Assembly: GCF_007558815.1 (NCBI RefSeq)
Contig: NZ_VLTJ01000032.1
Coordinates: 1 to 41,327, forward strand
DNA from: Verticiella sediminum
GTDB lineage: Bacteria; Pseudomonadota; Gammaproteobacteria; Burkholderiales; Burkholderiaceae_B
Direction of reading: 5' to 3'
DNA: 41,327 nt
Shown here: piece after piece, positions 22,559 to 36,783 of the stretch
How the letters are laid out: every line of letters starts with the position of its first letter
Numbering within the stretch: the stretch's first letter is position 1
The notes under the pieces: model-generated
Database searches by the model: none
Told to the model about the DNA's origin: nothing
What the model saw: the letters and a program-made list of their open reading frames with translations, nothing else
Program-made: the position numbers and the translations under genes

Positions 22559-25001
22559 CGCCGCCAGCGCTGTTCGCCGGCCTGAGCGTGCTCGAGCTGG
22601 GCGTGCTGCCGGCCGGCGCCTATACGGCCCGGCTGCTGGCCGAGCTGGGTGCGCATGTCGTCAAGTTCGAGCCACCGGCGGGCGACCCGGCGCGCCATGC
22701 TTCACCGTGCATCGCCGGCGGCGAGCCGGGGCTGGCGAGCGCGTGGTTCGCCTGGCTCAACGCCGGCAAGCACAGCGCGAGGCTCGGCGACGCGGGCGCG
22801 ACACTGCTCGACAGGCTGGTCTCGGCCGATGTCGTCATCGACAGCCTCACGGCGTCCGAGCGCACGCGCCTGGGCATCGACCTCGAAGGCCTGCGCCGCG
22901 AGCGTCCCGGCCTCATCGTTGCCGACCTGAGCTGGTTCGGCCGCAGCGGGCCGTACGCCGGATTTCGCGGCACCGATGCCGTGTGCCGGGCGCTGGCCGG
23001 ACTGACCTCTCTCACCGGGCCCGCGGCCGGCCCGCCGCTCGGCCTGCCGGACTATCAGGCCGCCGTCAGCGCGGGGCTCGCGGCGTTCGTCGCGGTGGCC
23101 GCCTCCCTGTACGGACGCTTGCGCGGCGTGGCCGGCATGCAGTGGGAGACCAGCGTGTTCGAAGCCTCCTGCGTGCTCGCCGAGATGCAGGCCACCGAGG
23201 CGCACGGCAAGGGTGCGCGGCCGGCGCGCCTGGGGCTCAACCGCTACACACCGACCTTCCCGATGGGGGTCTACGCATGTGCCCAGGGCTGGCTGGGCGT
23301 CACTGTGATCACGCCGGCGCAATGGCGCGACTTCTGTGCATTGCTCGGGCTGCCCGAACTGGCTGCCGACCCCGCCCTCGCCACCGGCGTGGACCGGCTC
23401 GCCCAGGCCGACCGCATCGATACCCTCATCGGCCCTCGCCTGCGCGAGCGCACGGCCGCCGAATGGTTCGAGCAAGGGCTGGCGCGCCGTCTGCCTTTCG
23501 TGGAGATGCCCGACATGGGGCAAGTGCTCGCGTCGCCGCGCTTCGCGGCGCGCGGCGCGCTGGCCACCTACGAGCTTGGTGCACGTACGCTGCACGGCCC
23601 CGGCGTGCCCTGGCGCATCCGCGGGCTGGCGGCGGGCGGCCGGGTTCCCCGGCTGGGCGAAGCCGCCGCGCCGGCGCCCACGGGCGCCTGGCCCGGGGCG
23701 CTGGCCCGGGCGCCGCGTGCCGATGCCGCGGCCAGCCCCGCGCAGCCGCTCGCCGGGCTGCGCGTGCTCGACCTCTCCATGGGCTGGGCCGGCCCCTTGT
23801 GCACGCGCCAGCTCGCCGATCTCGGCGCCAGCGTCGTCAAGGTCGAGAGCTGCGGCTACGCCGACTGGTGGCGCGGCACCAGCATCAATCCCGACGACTA
23901 TGCCGCCCGCCTCTACGAGAAGCAGCCGCGGTTCAACATGATGAACCGCAACAAGGAAGGCATCACGCTCGACCTGACGCACCCGGAAGGCGTGGCGCTG
24001 GTGAAGGCGCTGGCGCGCGATGCGGATCTCGTTGTCGAGAACTATTCCAACGGCGTGCTGGCCAAGCTCGGCCTGGACTATCCGCAACTGCGCGCGATCA
24101 AGCCCGATCTGGTCATGCTGTCCATGTCCGCCTACGGTGCCGGGGGCGCCTGGGCCGAATGCCGCGCGTATGGTTCGACGCTGGAGCAGGGCGCGGGCCT
24201 GCCCGGCCTGAACGGCGTGCCGGGGCAGCCGCCGGTCATGAACCACATCGCCTACGGCGACGCCGTGGGAGGGCTCAATGCGGCCTGCGCCGCGCTTGCC
24301 GCGCTGATGTGGCGCGATCTCACCGGCGAAGGCCAGCATCTGGACATCTCGCAGATCGAATGCATGCTGCCGTACGCAGCGCCCTGGCTGCTCGCACATT
24401 CGGCCGCCGGCGCCACCCCCGAACGGGTCGGCAACCGGCATCCGGACCACGCCCCGCACGGCATCTACCGTTGCGCTGGGGCCGACGCCTGGGTGCTGGT
24501 GAGCGTGGCCGACGATGCCGCCTGGGCCGCGCTGTGCCAGGCGCTCGGCCGCGACGACCTGCGCCGGGACGCCACGCTCGCGCACGCCGCGGGCCGGCGC
24601 GCGGCACACGACAGGCTGGACCGCATCATCGCCGCATGGACAGCCCGGCACGCTGCGGACAGCGCCATGCACCTCTTGCAGGCCGCCGGGGTGCCGGCCG
24701 GCGTGATCCGCGCGCCGCACGATCTGTTCGACGACGCGCACCTGGCGGCCCGCGGCCACTGGCGCGAGATGATGCGGCCGCATGTAGGGTCGCATCCGCT
24801 GCCCGCCGCGCCGTTCCGGCCGCAAGGGCGCGCCCTGCCGATGCGCGGCCCTGCGCCGACGCTGGGCGAGCACAACGACCGGGTGCTCGGCCGCCTGGGC
24901 CTGGACGCCGAGGCCATCGCGCAGCTACGCGCGGCCGGCGTGATCGGCGAACAGGCCTATCCGCCCGCCAAGTTCATCCGCCCGACTTCAGGAGTGCCGA
25001 C

Positions 25002-25005
<4 letters not shown>
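22555..25005 (+). CDS. tandem class III (CaiB/BaiF) CoA-transferase
   Basis: An 816-residue protein made of two CaiB/BaiF-type halves. Half 1 spans about residues 5-355 (LFAGLSVLELGVLPAGAYTA, LGAHVVKFEPPAGDP, LSWFGRSGPYAG). Half 2 spans about 398-800 (LAGLRVLDLSMGWAGPLCTR, LGASVVKVES, NRNKEGITLDL, and VVENYSNGVLAKLGLDY). They are joined by an Ala/Pro-rich linker (360-397). Each half keeps the Asp at the position of the acyl-accepting residue: Asp166 (LPDYQAA) and Asp569 (YGDAVGG). Class III enzymes move CoA between acids, normally as interlocked dimers of ~400-residue chains; here the two halves may make an internal heterodimer. GTG 22555 has GAGG 6 nt upstream; an ATG at 22504 lacks such a site. 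Its stop overlaps the next gene (ATGA). Confidence 0.88.
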
Positions 25006-26071
<1,066 letters not shown>

Positions 26072-26075
<4 letters not shown>

Positions 26076-27160
26076 ACGCCATCGTCCAACCCGGCGCGGC
26101 GCACGCCGCGGGGCCGCGCGAGAAAGCGCGCGCGATGTCCGCCGTTCAGACCAGCACGCTCTTGAGCGTGCACGACCTGCGCGTACACTTTCCGACGGCA
26201 CGCGCGCGCGAGACCGTCAAGGCCGTGGACGGCGTCTCCTTCGATGTGTGCGAAGGCGAAACCTTCGGCATCATCGGCGAATCCGGTTCGGGCAAATCCA
26301 CGCTGGGCCGCGTGATGGTGATGCTCACCCAGCCCACCGGCGGCACGCTGCGCCTGGACGGCCAGGACCCGGCCAGACTCTCGGGCGCCGCCCTGCGCGC
26401 CTTGCGGCGCGACTTCCAGGTGGTGTTCCAGGACCCCAACGCCGCGCTGGACCCGCGCATGCGCATCGGCGACAGCGTGCGCGAGCCGCTGGACATCCAG
26501 GGCACGCTGCCGCGCGCCGAGCGGCGCGAGCGCGTTCTGCAGGCACTGGACCACGCCGGCCTCGGGCCGGAGTTCGCCGAGCGCTACCCGCACGAGATCT
26601 CGGGCGGCCAGAAGCAGCGCGTGAACATCGCACGCGTGCTTACGCTGCAGCCGCGCATGATCGTCTGCGACGAGGTCGTCGCCGCGCTGGATGTCTCGAT
26701 CCAGGCCGACATCCTCAACCTCTTCGCCGACCTGCAGCAGCGCTTCGGCCTCACCTACGTCTTCATCACCCACGACCTGGGCGTCGTCTCGCACATCAGC
26801 GACCGCATCGCCGTGATGTACCTCGGGCGCTTCATGGAACTGGCCGATGCCGCCACCCTGGAGCGCGGCGCCCTGCATCCCTACACACAGGCGTTGCTCT
26901 CGGCCGAGCCCTCGCCCATGCCGGGCCAGGGCCGCGCCAACCGCATCGTGCTGCAGGGCGAAGTGCCCAGCCCCATCGCCCCGCCGTCGGGTTGCCGCTT
27001 CCGCACGCGCTGCCGGTACGCCCAGGCGCGGTGCGCGGAGCAGGAGCCGGCCTGGCGCGAGCTGGCGCAAGGCCATTGGGTGGCCTGTCATTTCGCTGCA
27101 AGAGAAGGCATGCAAGTTCCCGCCAATACTGGCTGCCCGGCAGCCGAGGCCACGGCCTAG
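26072..27160 (+). CDS. Dpp/Opp-type ABC transporter ATPase 2 (OppF-like)
   Basis: A 362-residue second ATPase. Walker A is GESGSGKS (69-76), the Q-loop is FQDPNAALDPRM, the signature is ISGGQKQR, and the switch His is in [11 protein letters not shown]. The C-terminal Cys motif is SGCRFRTRCRYAQARC. Walker B reads MIVCDEVVAALDVS, where most homologues have DEPVSALDVS; the catalytic Glu is retained but the Pro and Ser are replaced. The start overlaps the upstream stop (ATGA). An ATG 21 codons later could be an alternative start. It acts with OppD-like, the binding protein and two permeases encoded next. Confidence 0.95.
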
Positions 27161-27180
27161 CGGCCACAAGGAGAAGATCG

Positions 27181-28752
27181 ATGAGCTTTCGCATTCTCGA
27201 CGAATCGCGCGGCCCGAGCCGTGTTGCGCTCACGCGCCGCCAGATGATCGCGGTGCTGGCCGGAGGCGCTGCTTCCCTCGCCCTGCCCGGCGGCGCCTGG
27301 GCCGGCGCGGCCGCAGGCGGGCGCCTGCGCGTGGCCGCGCCGGCCAATCCGTCCAGCCTGGACCCGGCCACGGGCGGCGCCGGCAGCGATCACCCGTTTC
27401 TCTTCCCCATGTTCGACACCCTGGTGATGTGGGATTTCGAGACCCTGGAGGCCAAGCCGGGCCTGGCCGAGAGCTGGCAGTTCAGCGATGCCAAGACCCT
27501 GGTGCTCAACCTGCGCAGCGGCGTCACGTTCCACGACGGCACGCCGTTCGACGCCGAAGCCGTCAAGTTCAATCTCGAACGCAACAAGACCGCCCCGCGC
27601 TCCAACATCAAGGCCGATCTTTCCACCGTGGAGGCGGTGGAAGTCACCGGCCCGATGCAGGTCACGCTGCGCCTGCAGCAGCCCGACTCGGCGCTGCCGC
27701 TCATCCTGTCCGACCGCGCCGGCATGATGTGCTCGCCCACCGCCGTCAAGAAGTTCGGCGACGATCACGACCGCAACCCGGTCGGCGCCGGCCCGTGGAA
27801 GTTCGACGCCTGGGTCAACAACGAGCGCATCAGCGTCACGCGCTACGAGAACCACTGGCGCAAGGACGTGGCCCAGGTCGCCGGCATCGACTTCGCCATC
27901 ATCCCCGAGGTCAACACCGGCCTGCGCTCGGTGATGGGCGGGCAGAACGATTTCGTGTACCAGCTTTCGCCGCAGCAAAAGCAGATCATGGACCGGGCGC
28001 GCAACATCGAGTCGGTCTCCGGCCCCACGCTCTACTGCCTGCAGATCTACCTGAACTACGGCCGCAAGCCGCTGGACGACCAGCGCGTGCGCCTGGCGAT
28101 CAACCACGCGATCGACCGCGAGGCCTTCCTGAAAGCGAGCATGATGGGCATCGGCGAGGTGGCGTGGATGAACCTGCCCAAGCAGCACTGGGCCTACGAG
28201 CCCTCGCTCGAGAACTGCTGGCCGCACGACCCGGACAAAGCGCGCCAGTTGCTCGCCGAGGCCGGCTACAAGGACGGCATGGACCTGCATCTGCTGGGCT
28301 ATACCGACCAGCGCTCGGTGCAGCGCCAGGAGATCCTGATCGAACAGTTCCGTCGGGCCGGCATCCGCTGCCGCTTCGAGAACGGCTCGATCGCCGAGAA
28401 GAGCGCGCAGTACTTCGCCGAAGGCCGGGGCGACGGCATCCTGTCGGCCTGGACCGGCCGCCCGGACCCTTCGCTGTCGTATGCGCTCATGTATCTCAAG
28501 GACGCCTACTTCAACGCCGGCCATGCCGAGCCCTCGCCCGAACTGACCGAAGCCATCCTGGCCAGCCGCGCTACGGAAGACCAGGAGGCCCGCAAGAAGG
28601 AACTCGCGACCGTGCAGCGCATCGTCACCGAGCAGGCGCTGGTCGCGCCGCTCATCTTCCAGTACGAACTCGCGGGCTACACCCCCAAGGTGCAGGGCTT
28701 CAAGACCAACCTGCTCGGCAAGCCCAAGTTCGAGGGCGTGCATCTCGCCTGA
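27181..28752 (+). CDS. family 5 extracellular solute-binding protein (Dpp/Opp type)
   Basis: A 523-residue periplasmic receptor with AAGGAG upstream of its ATG. The N-terminus has TRRQMIAVLAGGAASLALPG, a twin-arginine-like signal (RR followed by a moderately hydrophobic core), cleaved near AWAGAAAG. The mature part shows SBP_bac_5 features: LRVAAPANPSSLDP, FDTLVMWD, LRSGVTFHDGTPFDAEAV, NPVGAGPWKF, and LNYGRKPLDDQRVRLAINHAIDRE. These proteins bind peptides, but many bind opines, glutathione, nickel or organic acids. Being encoded after a CoA-transferase, a carboxylic acid or acyl compound is more likely than a nutrient peptide; that is inference. Confidence 0.93.
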   Translation: MSFRILDESRGPSRVALTRRQMIAVLAGGAASLALPGGAWAGAAAGGRLRVAAPANPSSLDPATGGAGSDHPFLFPMFDTLVMWDFETLEAKPGLAESWQFSDAKTLVLNLRSGVTFHDGTPFDAEAVKFNLERNKTAPRSNIKADLSTVEAVEVTGPMQVTLRLQQPDSALPLILSDRAGMMCSPTAVKKFGDDHDRNPVGAGPWKFDAWVNNERISVTRYENHWRKDVAQVAGIDFAIIPEVNTGLRSVMGGQNDFVYQLSPQQKQIMDRARNIESVSGPTLYCLQIYLNYGRKPLDDQRVRLAINHAIDREAFLKASMMGIGEVAWMNLPKQHWAYEPSLENCWPHDPDKARQLLAEAGYKDGMDLHLLGYTDQRSVQRQEILIEQFRRAGIRCRFENGSIAEKSAQYFAEGRGDGILSAWTGRPDPSLSYALMYLKDAYFNAGHAEPSPELTEAILASRATEDQEARKKELATVQRIVTEQALVAPLIFQYELAGYTPKVQGFKTNLLGKPKFEGVHLA

Positions 28753-28884
28753 TCACGAGGAAGAGCCCGCCCACCTCGCGGCTTGCATGCCGCTCGGATT
28801 CGCCAGGCGTAGGACAGCTCGCAGGGACTGTGCTACGCCCGGGCTGATCCTCCAGGCGGGATCGACTCATCTTAGGAGCGTGCC

Positions 28885-29844
28885 ATGATCCAACGCGAGC
28901 GCGTGCGTTTCCTCGGCAATCGACTGCTGCAGTTCGTGCCGGTGATCCTGCTCGCCACCTTCATCGTGTTCGGCCTGATGCAGCTCGTGCCGGGCGACAT
29001 CGCGGTCACGCTGGCCGGCGAGAACGCCTCGCAGGCGCGCATCGCCGAGATCCGCGGTCTGTACGGCCTGGACCGGCCCATGCTGGTGCAGTACGGCGAC
29101 TGGCTGTGGAATGCGCTGCACGGCGATCTGTCGAGATCGATTCTCTCCGGCGCGCCGGTGCTCGACACGATTGCACGGACATTTCCCCTGACGCTACTGA
29201 TCGTGGGTTATGCCATGGTGCTGTCGCTGGCGATCGGCCTGCCCCTGGGCGTGCTCGCCGCGACGCGTCCGGGCAGCCGCATCGACGGCTTCGTGACGGG
29301 CCTGGCCTCGGTCGGCATCGCCGTGCCCAATTTCTGGCTGGCCATGCTGCTGGTGTCCTACTTCGCGCTGCAACTCGGCTGGTTTCCGGCCACGGGCGCG
29401 GTGGCGTTCGGCGACGACCCGTGGGGCGCGCTGCATGCCGCCACGCTGCCCGCGGTGGCGCTGGCCTCGGGCGGCATCGCCGACGTGGCGCGGCAGTTGC
29501 GCAGCGCGCTCATCGAAGTGCTGTCCTCGCAATACGTGCGCACCCTGCGCGCCAAGGGGCTGTCGGACACCGCCATCCTCTGGAAGCACGGCCTGAAGAA
29601 CGTCAGCGTCACCATGCTTACCGTCACCGGCCTCGTCTTCAACCGGCTGCTCGGCGCCACCGTGGTGGTCGAGGCGGTCTTCGCCATCCCCGGCATCGGC
29701 TCGTCGGTGGTGTACGCCGCCATTCACAAGGATTTCCCGGTGATCCAGGGCGCCGTCCTGGTCATGGTGCTGGTGGTCATCAGCGTGAACCTGCTGATCG
29801 ACCTGTTCTATACGATCCTCGATCCCCGGGTAGCACGCCGATGA
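28885..29844 (+). CDS. ABC transporter permease (DppB/OppB-like)
   Basis: A 319-residue inner-membrane permease with about six hydrophobic segments. The N-terminal LQFVPVILLATFIVFGLMQLVPGD and LYGLDRPMLVQYGDWLWNALHGDLS are hallmarks of DppB/OppB proteins. The EAA loop that contacts the ATPases reads YVRTLRAKGLSDTAILWKH. TTAGGAG lies upstream. A 132-bp gap separates it from the binding-protein gene; this holds a 5-bp stem GCGGC-TTGCAT-GCCGC and no clear promoter, and may set relative expression. The stop overlaps the next permease start (ATGA). Confidence 0.95.
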   Translation: MIQRERVRFLGNRLLQFVPVILLATFIVFGLMQLVPGDIAVTLAGENASQARIAEIRGLYGLDRPMLVQYGDWLWNALHGDLSRSILSGAPVLDTIARTFPLTLLIVGYAMVLSLAIGLPLGVLAATRPGSRIDGFVTGLASVGIAVPNFWLAMLLVSYFALQLGWFPATGAVAFGDDPWGALHAATLPAVALASGGIADVARQLRSALIEVLSSQYVRTLRAKGLSDTAILWKHGLKNVSVTMLTVTGLVFNRLLGATVVVEAVFAIPGIGSSVVYAAIHKDFPVIQGAVLVMVLVVISVNLLIDLFYTILDPRVARR

Positions 29845-30734
29845 GTTCCGTTCCCTTCGAGAAAGCCGAGCCGGCCGCCGCAGCGAATCCGGCCACCGCC
29901 CCGCGCCGCCGCAGGTCGTGGCTGCGGCGCCAGCCGGGCGCTGCGCTGAGCCTGGTCTTTCTGGTCGCCTTGCTGCTGGTGGCGATCCTGGCGCCGTGGA
30001 TCGCGCCGTACACGCCCACCGACCAGGATTTCAACAACATCCTCGCCGTGCCCGATGCCGCGCACTGGCTGGGCACCGACGACCTGGGCCGCGACGTGCT
30101 GAGCCGGCTGATCCACGGCGCGCCGGCCACGCTCTATGCGAGCGTGCTCGCGGTGGCGGTGGCGGTCGCCATCGGCCTGCCCGTGGGTCTGATCGCCGGC
30201 TTCGTCGGCGGCTGGGTGGACGATGTCATCAGCCGCCTGATCGACACTTTCCTGTCGTTCCCGGCCATCGTGCTGGCGGTGGCCGTCACCGGCGCCCTCG
30301 GCATCGGCCTCACCAACGCCATGATCTCGGTGGGTATCGTGTTCTCCCCGCAGGTCGCCCGGCTGGTGCGGGCGCAGACGCTGGTGGTGCGCGAAAGCCT
30401 CTACGTGGATGCGGCCAGGGCCTTCGGCGCCACGCCGGCGCGCATCCTGTGGCGCCATATCGTGCCGAACGCGATCCAGCCGGTGATCGTGCAGGTGACG
30501 CTGCTGCTCGCCACCGCGCTGCTGGCCGAGGCCAGCCTGAGCTTCCTCGGCCTGGGCGTGCAGCCGCCCGAGACCAGTTGGGGCGCGATGCTGGCGCGCG
30601 CCTACCAGTACATGGAGATCGCGCCCGAGCAGATGATCGTGCCGGGGTTGGCGATCCTCTTCACCGCGCTGGCGGTGAACACGCTCGGCGAGGCCGTGCG
30701 GGTGGCGCTGGACCCGACGCGCAAGGGGCGCTAG
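29841..30734 (+). CDS. ABC transporter permease (DppC/OppC-like)
   Basis: A 297-residue second permease with an Arg-rich cytoplasmic N-terminus (PRRRRSWLRRQPGA) and about six membrane segments. Diagnostic features are the early IAPYTPTDQDF loop, HWLGTDDLGRDVLSRLIHGA, the EAA loop YVDAARAFGATPARILWRH, and the LSFLGLGVQPPETSWGAML segment of DppC/OppC proteins. It forms the membrane channel with the preceding permease and ends the operon. The stop is followed by a 414-bp non-coding region. Confidence 0.95.
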   Translation: MSSVPFEKAEPAAAANPATAPRRRRSWLRRQPGAALSLVFLVALLLVAILAPWIAPYTPTDQDFNNILAVPDAAHWLGTDDLGRDVLSRLIHGAPATLYASVLAVAVAVAIGLPVGLIAGFVGGWVDDVISRLIDTFLSFPAIVLAVAVTGALGIGLTNAMISVGIVFSPQVARLVRAQTLVVRESLYVDAARAFGATPARILWRHIVPNAIQPVIVQVTLLLATALLAEASLSFLGLGVQPPETSWGAMLARAYQYMEIAPEQMIVPGLAILFTALAVNTLGEAVRVALDPTRKGR

Positions 30735-31148
30735 CGGCGGCTGGTCGCGCTGTCTGGCGACGCAGCGCCGCCACCCGCCACCCACCGGGAGGCGGCCATC
30801 CGGCGTGCCCGTATCGGCACGCCTTGCCTCGTGCCCATCCATCCAGTCCTCCGGGCCATGCATGACCCGGGCACCGGCGCTGTATGCTCGGCCGGCAGGG
30901 CGCAACCATTGCGCGCCGCCGAAGCGTGGGCCGCCGGTTGCATTTGTTACGCGATCCCGCCGTTGTTGGGCGGGATACAACGGCGACAGGGCACGTCTTT
31001 GTGCGACGCTTCCATCGGTGGAGGTTGCCGGTTACTGTGTGCGCCTTTGCGGCGGGCCGATGCGGGAAGCCGCGCCGGCGGCGCCGGCGCGCCCGGCGCC
31101 CTGCTTGATGGACGATGACGCGGGCCGCGGCCCGAACGAGGTGACACG
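30735..31148. other. 414-bp non-coding region upstream of fruB
   Basis: No gene is supported here. The stretch contains GC-rich sequence with short frames of random composition, then a less GC-rich section (30930-31000) with two overlapping inverted repeats (30954-30983), which is the likely fru control region. I could not identify a convincing sigma-70 promoter. No T-tract terminator for the ABC operon is seen. Confidence 0.6.
30954..30983. repeat. two overlapping, mutually exclusive inverted repeats
   Basis: ATCCCGCC (30954-30961) pairs with GGCGGGAT (30969-30976) around a 7-nt loop. CCGTTGT (30960-30966) pairs with ACAACGG (30977-30983) around a 10-nt loop that holds part of the first stem. 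Both are perfect and cannot form together. They lie about 165-195 nt upstream of fruB and could be operator sequences or a folding switch in the leader. Confidence 0.35.
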
Positions 31149-34027
<2,879 letters not shown>

Positions 34028-34028
<1 letters not shown>

Positions 34029-34975
34029 TGGCCAAGGTACTCACTTTCACACTCAATCCCGCGCTGGACCTGACCGTGCAACTGCCGCAACTGCAGTTGG
34101 GGATCGTCAACCGCAGCGTGGAGCAGCACTTGCATCCGGCCGGCAAGGGGCTGAACGTGGCGCGCGTGTTGACCGACCTCGGCCATACGCTGACGGTCGC
34201 CGGCTTTCTCGGCATGGACAACCACGAGGCCTTCGACGGCCTGTTCGCGCGGCGCAAATGGCGCGATGGTTTCGTGCGCGTGCCGGGCCAGACCCGCTGC
34301 AACGTCAAGATCGCCGAGGCCGATGGGCGCGTGACCGACGTCAATGGGCCCGGCATGCAGGTCGATGCCGGCGCCCAGCAGGCGCTGTTCGCCTCCCTGG
34401 ACGCGCTGATGGCCGATCAGGATCTGGTCGTGGTGGCGGGCAGCCTGCCGCCAGGCGTCGCTCCCGACTGGTTCGCCGGCTTCGTCGCCGCGCTGCACGA
34501 CTACGGCAAGCCGGTGCTGCTCGACAGCAGCGGCGCCGCCCTGCGCGCGGGCATCACGGCGCGGCCTGCGCTGATCAAGCCCAATATCAACGAGCTGTCG
34601 GAGTACGCCGGGCGCCCGCTGGCTGCGCTGGCCGACCTGGCTGCCGAAGCCGAACGCCTGCACGGCCTGGGCGTCGAGCACGTCGTCGTGTCCATGGGCA
34701 GCGACGGTGTGTGCTGGTTCGGGCCGGGGATGGCCCTGCGCGCCACGTCGCCCAAGGTGCCGATGGTCAGCACGGTGGGCGCGGGCGATTCGCTGCTCGC
34801 GGGCATGGCGCACGGCCTCTTGAGCGGCTGGCCGCCCGAGCGCAGCCTGCGCCTGGCCGCGGCCGTCGGCGCGCTTGCCGTCACCCAGCTCGGCGCCGGG
34901 GTCCCCGATGTCGCCAAGCTCGAACCGCTGCAGCAGGCAGTCACGATACATGCGGTACAGGAGGACGGCCAATGA
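34028..34975 (+). CDS. fruK: 1-phosphofructokinase
   Basis: A 315-residue PfkB-family sugar kinase that phosphorylates fructose-1-phosphate, the product of FruA, to fructose-1,6-bisphosphate. The N-terminal LTFTLNPALDLTVQLP and GKGLNVARVL are typical of FruK/LacC. The C-terminal PfkB motif TVGAGDSLLAGMAHGLLSG holds the catalytic Asp in GAGD. Translation is coupled at both ends: TGATG with fruB and ATGA with fruA. Length is normal. Confidence 0.97.
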
Positions 34976-36744
34976 ACCTGGCCATCGTCAGCGCATACCC
35001 GGGCGATCGCGCCACGGCAGAACTCAGCGCACGCCTGCTGGCCGGTGCGGCCAGCCGCCTCGGCTGGGAGGTCTCGGTCGAGCTCGATGATCCACAGCAT
35101 CCCGAGCGCCGCTTGTCGGCCGAGGCCCTGGCCCGGGCCGACTGGGTGCTCCTGATCGGCCAGGGCGAGACCGGCCGCGAACGCTTCGCCGGCAAGCGCG
35201 TCTACCAGGCAAGCCCGCAGGAGGCGCTGGAGAACCCCGGCGCCTTCCTGCAGCGCGCCGAACGCGAGGCCGAACTGTCGGCGGCTGCGCTTGGCACGGC
35301 GACGCCGGCCGAGGGCGGCCAGGCGCCCCGCGTGGTCGCCGTCACGGCCTGCCCGACCGGGGTGGCGCATACCTTCATGGCCGCCGAGGCCCTCAAGCAG
35401 GCGGCGCAGAAGCTCGGCTACGGCCTGAAGGTCGAGACCCAGGGCTCCGTCGGCGCCCGCGATCCGCTCTCGGCGCAGGACATCGCCGACGCCGACGTGG
35501 TGCTGCTCGCCACCGACATCGAGGTCGACACCGTGCGGTTTGCCGGCAAGCGCGTCTACCACTGCGGCACGGGGCAGGCCCTGAAGCAGGGCGAGGCCAC
35601 GCTCAAGCGCGCGCTGGCCGAAGCACAAACCATGGGTGCCGCGCCAGCGGCCGGCGCAGGCGGCGCCGAAGGCAAGGCCGCCAAGGCCGGCAAGGGCGAG
35701 TCCGCCGGCGTCTACAAGCACCTGCTCACCGGCGTGTCGTACATGCTGCCGATGGTGGTCGCGGGCGGCCTGTTGATTGCGCTGTCCTTCGTCTTCGGCA
35801 TCGAGGCCTTCAGGGAAGAAGGCACCCTCGCCGCGGCGCTGATGACCATCGGCGGCGAGACGGCATTCCAACTGATGGTGCCGCTGCTCGCGGGCTACAT
35901 CGCGTATTCGATCGCCGACCGCCCGGGCCTGGCGCCGGGCATGATCGGCGGCATGCTGGCCAGCACGCTGGGCGCCGGCTTCATCGGCGGCATCGTGGCC
36001 GGCTTCATCGCCGGCTACAGTGCGCGCGCGATTAGCCGGCACCTGAAGCTGCCGCAGAGCCTGGAGGCGCTCAAGCCCATTCTCATCATTCCGCTGGTGG
36101 CCAGCCTCGTCACCGGGCTGCTCATGATCTACGTCGTGGGCAAGCCCGTGGCGGGCGTGCTGGAAGGGCTCACGCGCTTTCTGGACACCATGGGCACCTC
36201 CAACGCGGTGCTGCTGGGCCTGCTGCTCGGCGCCATGATGTGCGTGGACCTGGGCGGTCCGGTGAACAAGGCGGCGTACGCCTTCTCGGTCGGCCTGCTG
36301 GCCTCGCAGAGCTATGCGCCCATGGCGGCGACGATGGCCGCCGGCATGGTGCCGCCGATCGGCCTGGGCATCGCCACCCTGCTCGCCCGCCACAAGTTCG
36401 CCAAGGCCGAGCGCGACGCGGGCAAAGCGGCCCTGGTGCTGGGCGCCTGCTTCATCTCCGAGGGCGCCATCCCGTTCGCCGCGCGCGATCCGCTGCGCGT
36501 CATCCCGGCCAGCATCGTCGGCGGCGCGCTGACCGGCGCCCTGAGCATGTACTTCGGCTGCCGGCTGATGGCCCCGCATGGCGGCGTGTTCGTGCTGCTG
36601 ATCCCGAACGCCATCAACCACGCACTGCTGTATCTCCTGGCGATCGTCGCGGGCAGCGTCGTCACCGGTGTGCTCTACGCCGCCCTGGCGCGGCGCGACC
36701 AGCCGGCGATGGTGGTGGAAGAGGGGGTGGAGGGCGCGCGCTGA
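34972..36744 (+). CDS. fruA: fructose PTS permease, EIIB'BC
   Basis: A 590-residue membrane permease that imports fructose and releases fructose-1-phosphate. The N-terminal ~105 residues are the degenerate B' domain, lacking the active Cys (AIVSAYPGDRATAELSA). The true EIIB follows with phospho-Cys127 in VTACPTGVAHTFMAAEAL. After an Ala/Gly/Lys linker (about 212-232) comes EIIC with about eight to ten membrane segments (GVSYMLPMVVAGGLLIALSF, CVDLGGPVNKAAYAF, and CFISEGAIPFAARDP). GGAGGA precedes the ATG, which overlaps the fruK stop. No fruR/cra-like gene adjoins the operon, so control is from elsewhere. Confidence 0.96.
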   Translation: MNLAIVSAYPGDRATAELSARLLAGAASRLGWEVSVELDDPQHPERRLSAEALARADWVLLIGQGETGRERFAGKRVYQASPQEALENPGAFLQRAEREAELSAAALGTATPAEGGQAPRVVAVTACPTGVAHTFMAAEALKQAAQKLGYGLKVETQGSVGARDPLSAQDIADADVVLLATDIEVDTVRFAGKRVYHCGTGQALKQGEATLKRALAEAQTMGAAPAAGAGGAEGKAAKAGKGESAGVYKHLLTGVSYMLPMVVAGGLLIALSFVFGIEAFREEGTLAAALMTIGGETAFQLMVPLLAGYIAYSIADRPGLAPGMIGGMLASTLGAGFIGGIVAGFIAGYSARAISRHLKLPQSLEALKPILIIPLVASLVTGLLMIYVVGKPVAGVLEGLTRFLDTMGTSNAVLLGLLLGAMMCVDLGGPVNKAAYAFSVGLLASQSYAPMAATMAAGMVPPIGLGIATLLARHKFAKAERDAGKAALVLGACFISEGAIPFAARDPLRVIPASIVGGALTGALSMYFGCRLMAPHGGVFVLLIPNAINHALLYLLAIVAGSVVTGVLYAALARRDQPAMVVEEGVEGAR

Positions 36745-36783
36745 GGGGCCGCCGGGCCGCGCCCGTCCCGGCGATGCGCCAAC

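Noticed and set aside
34501-36621. 706-codon minus-strand frame opposite fruK/fruA
   Set aside because: Antisense shadow; the plus strand encodes complete FruK and FruA.
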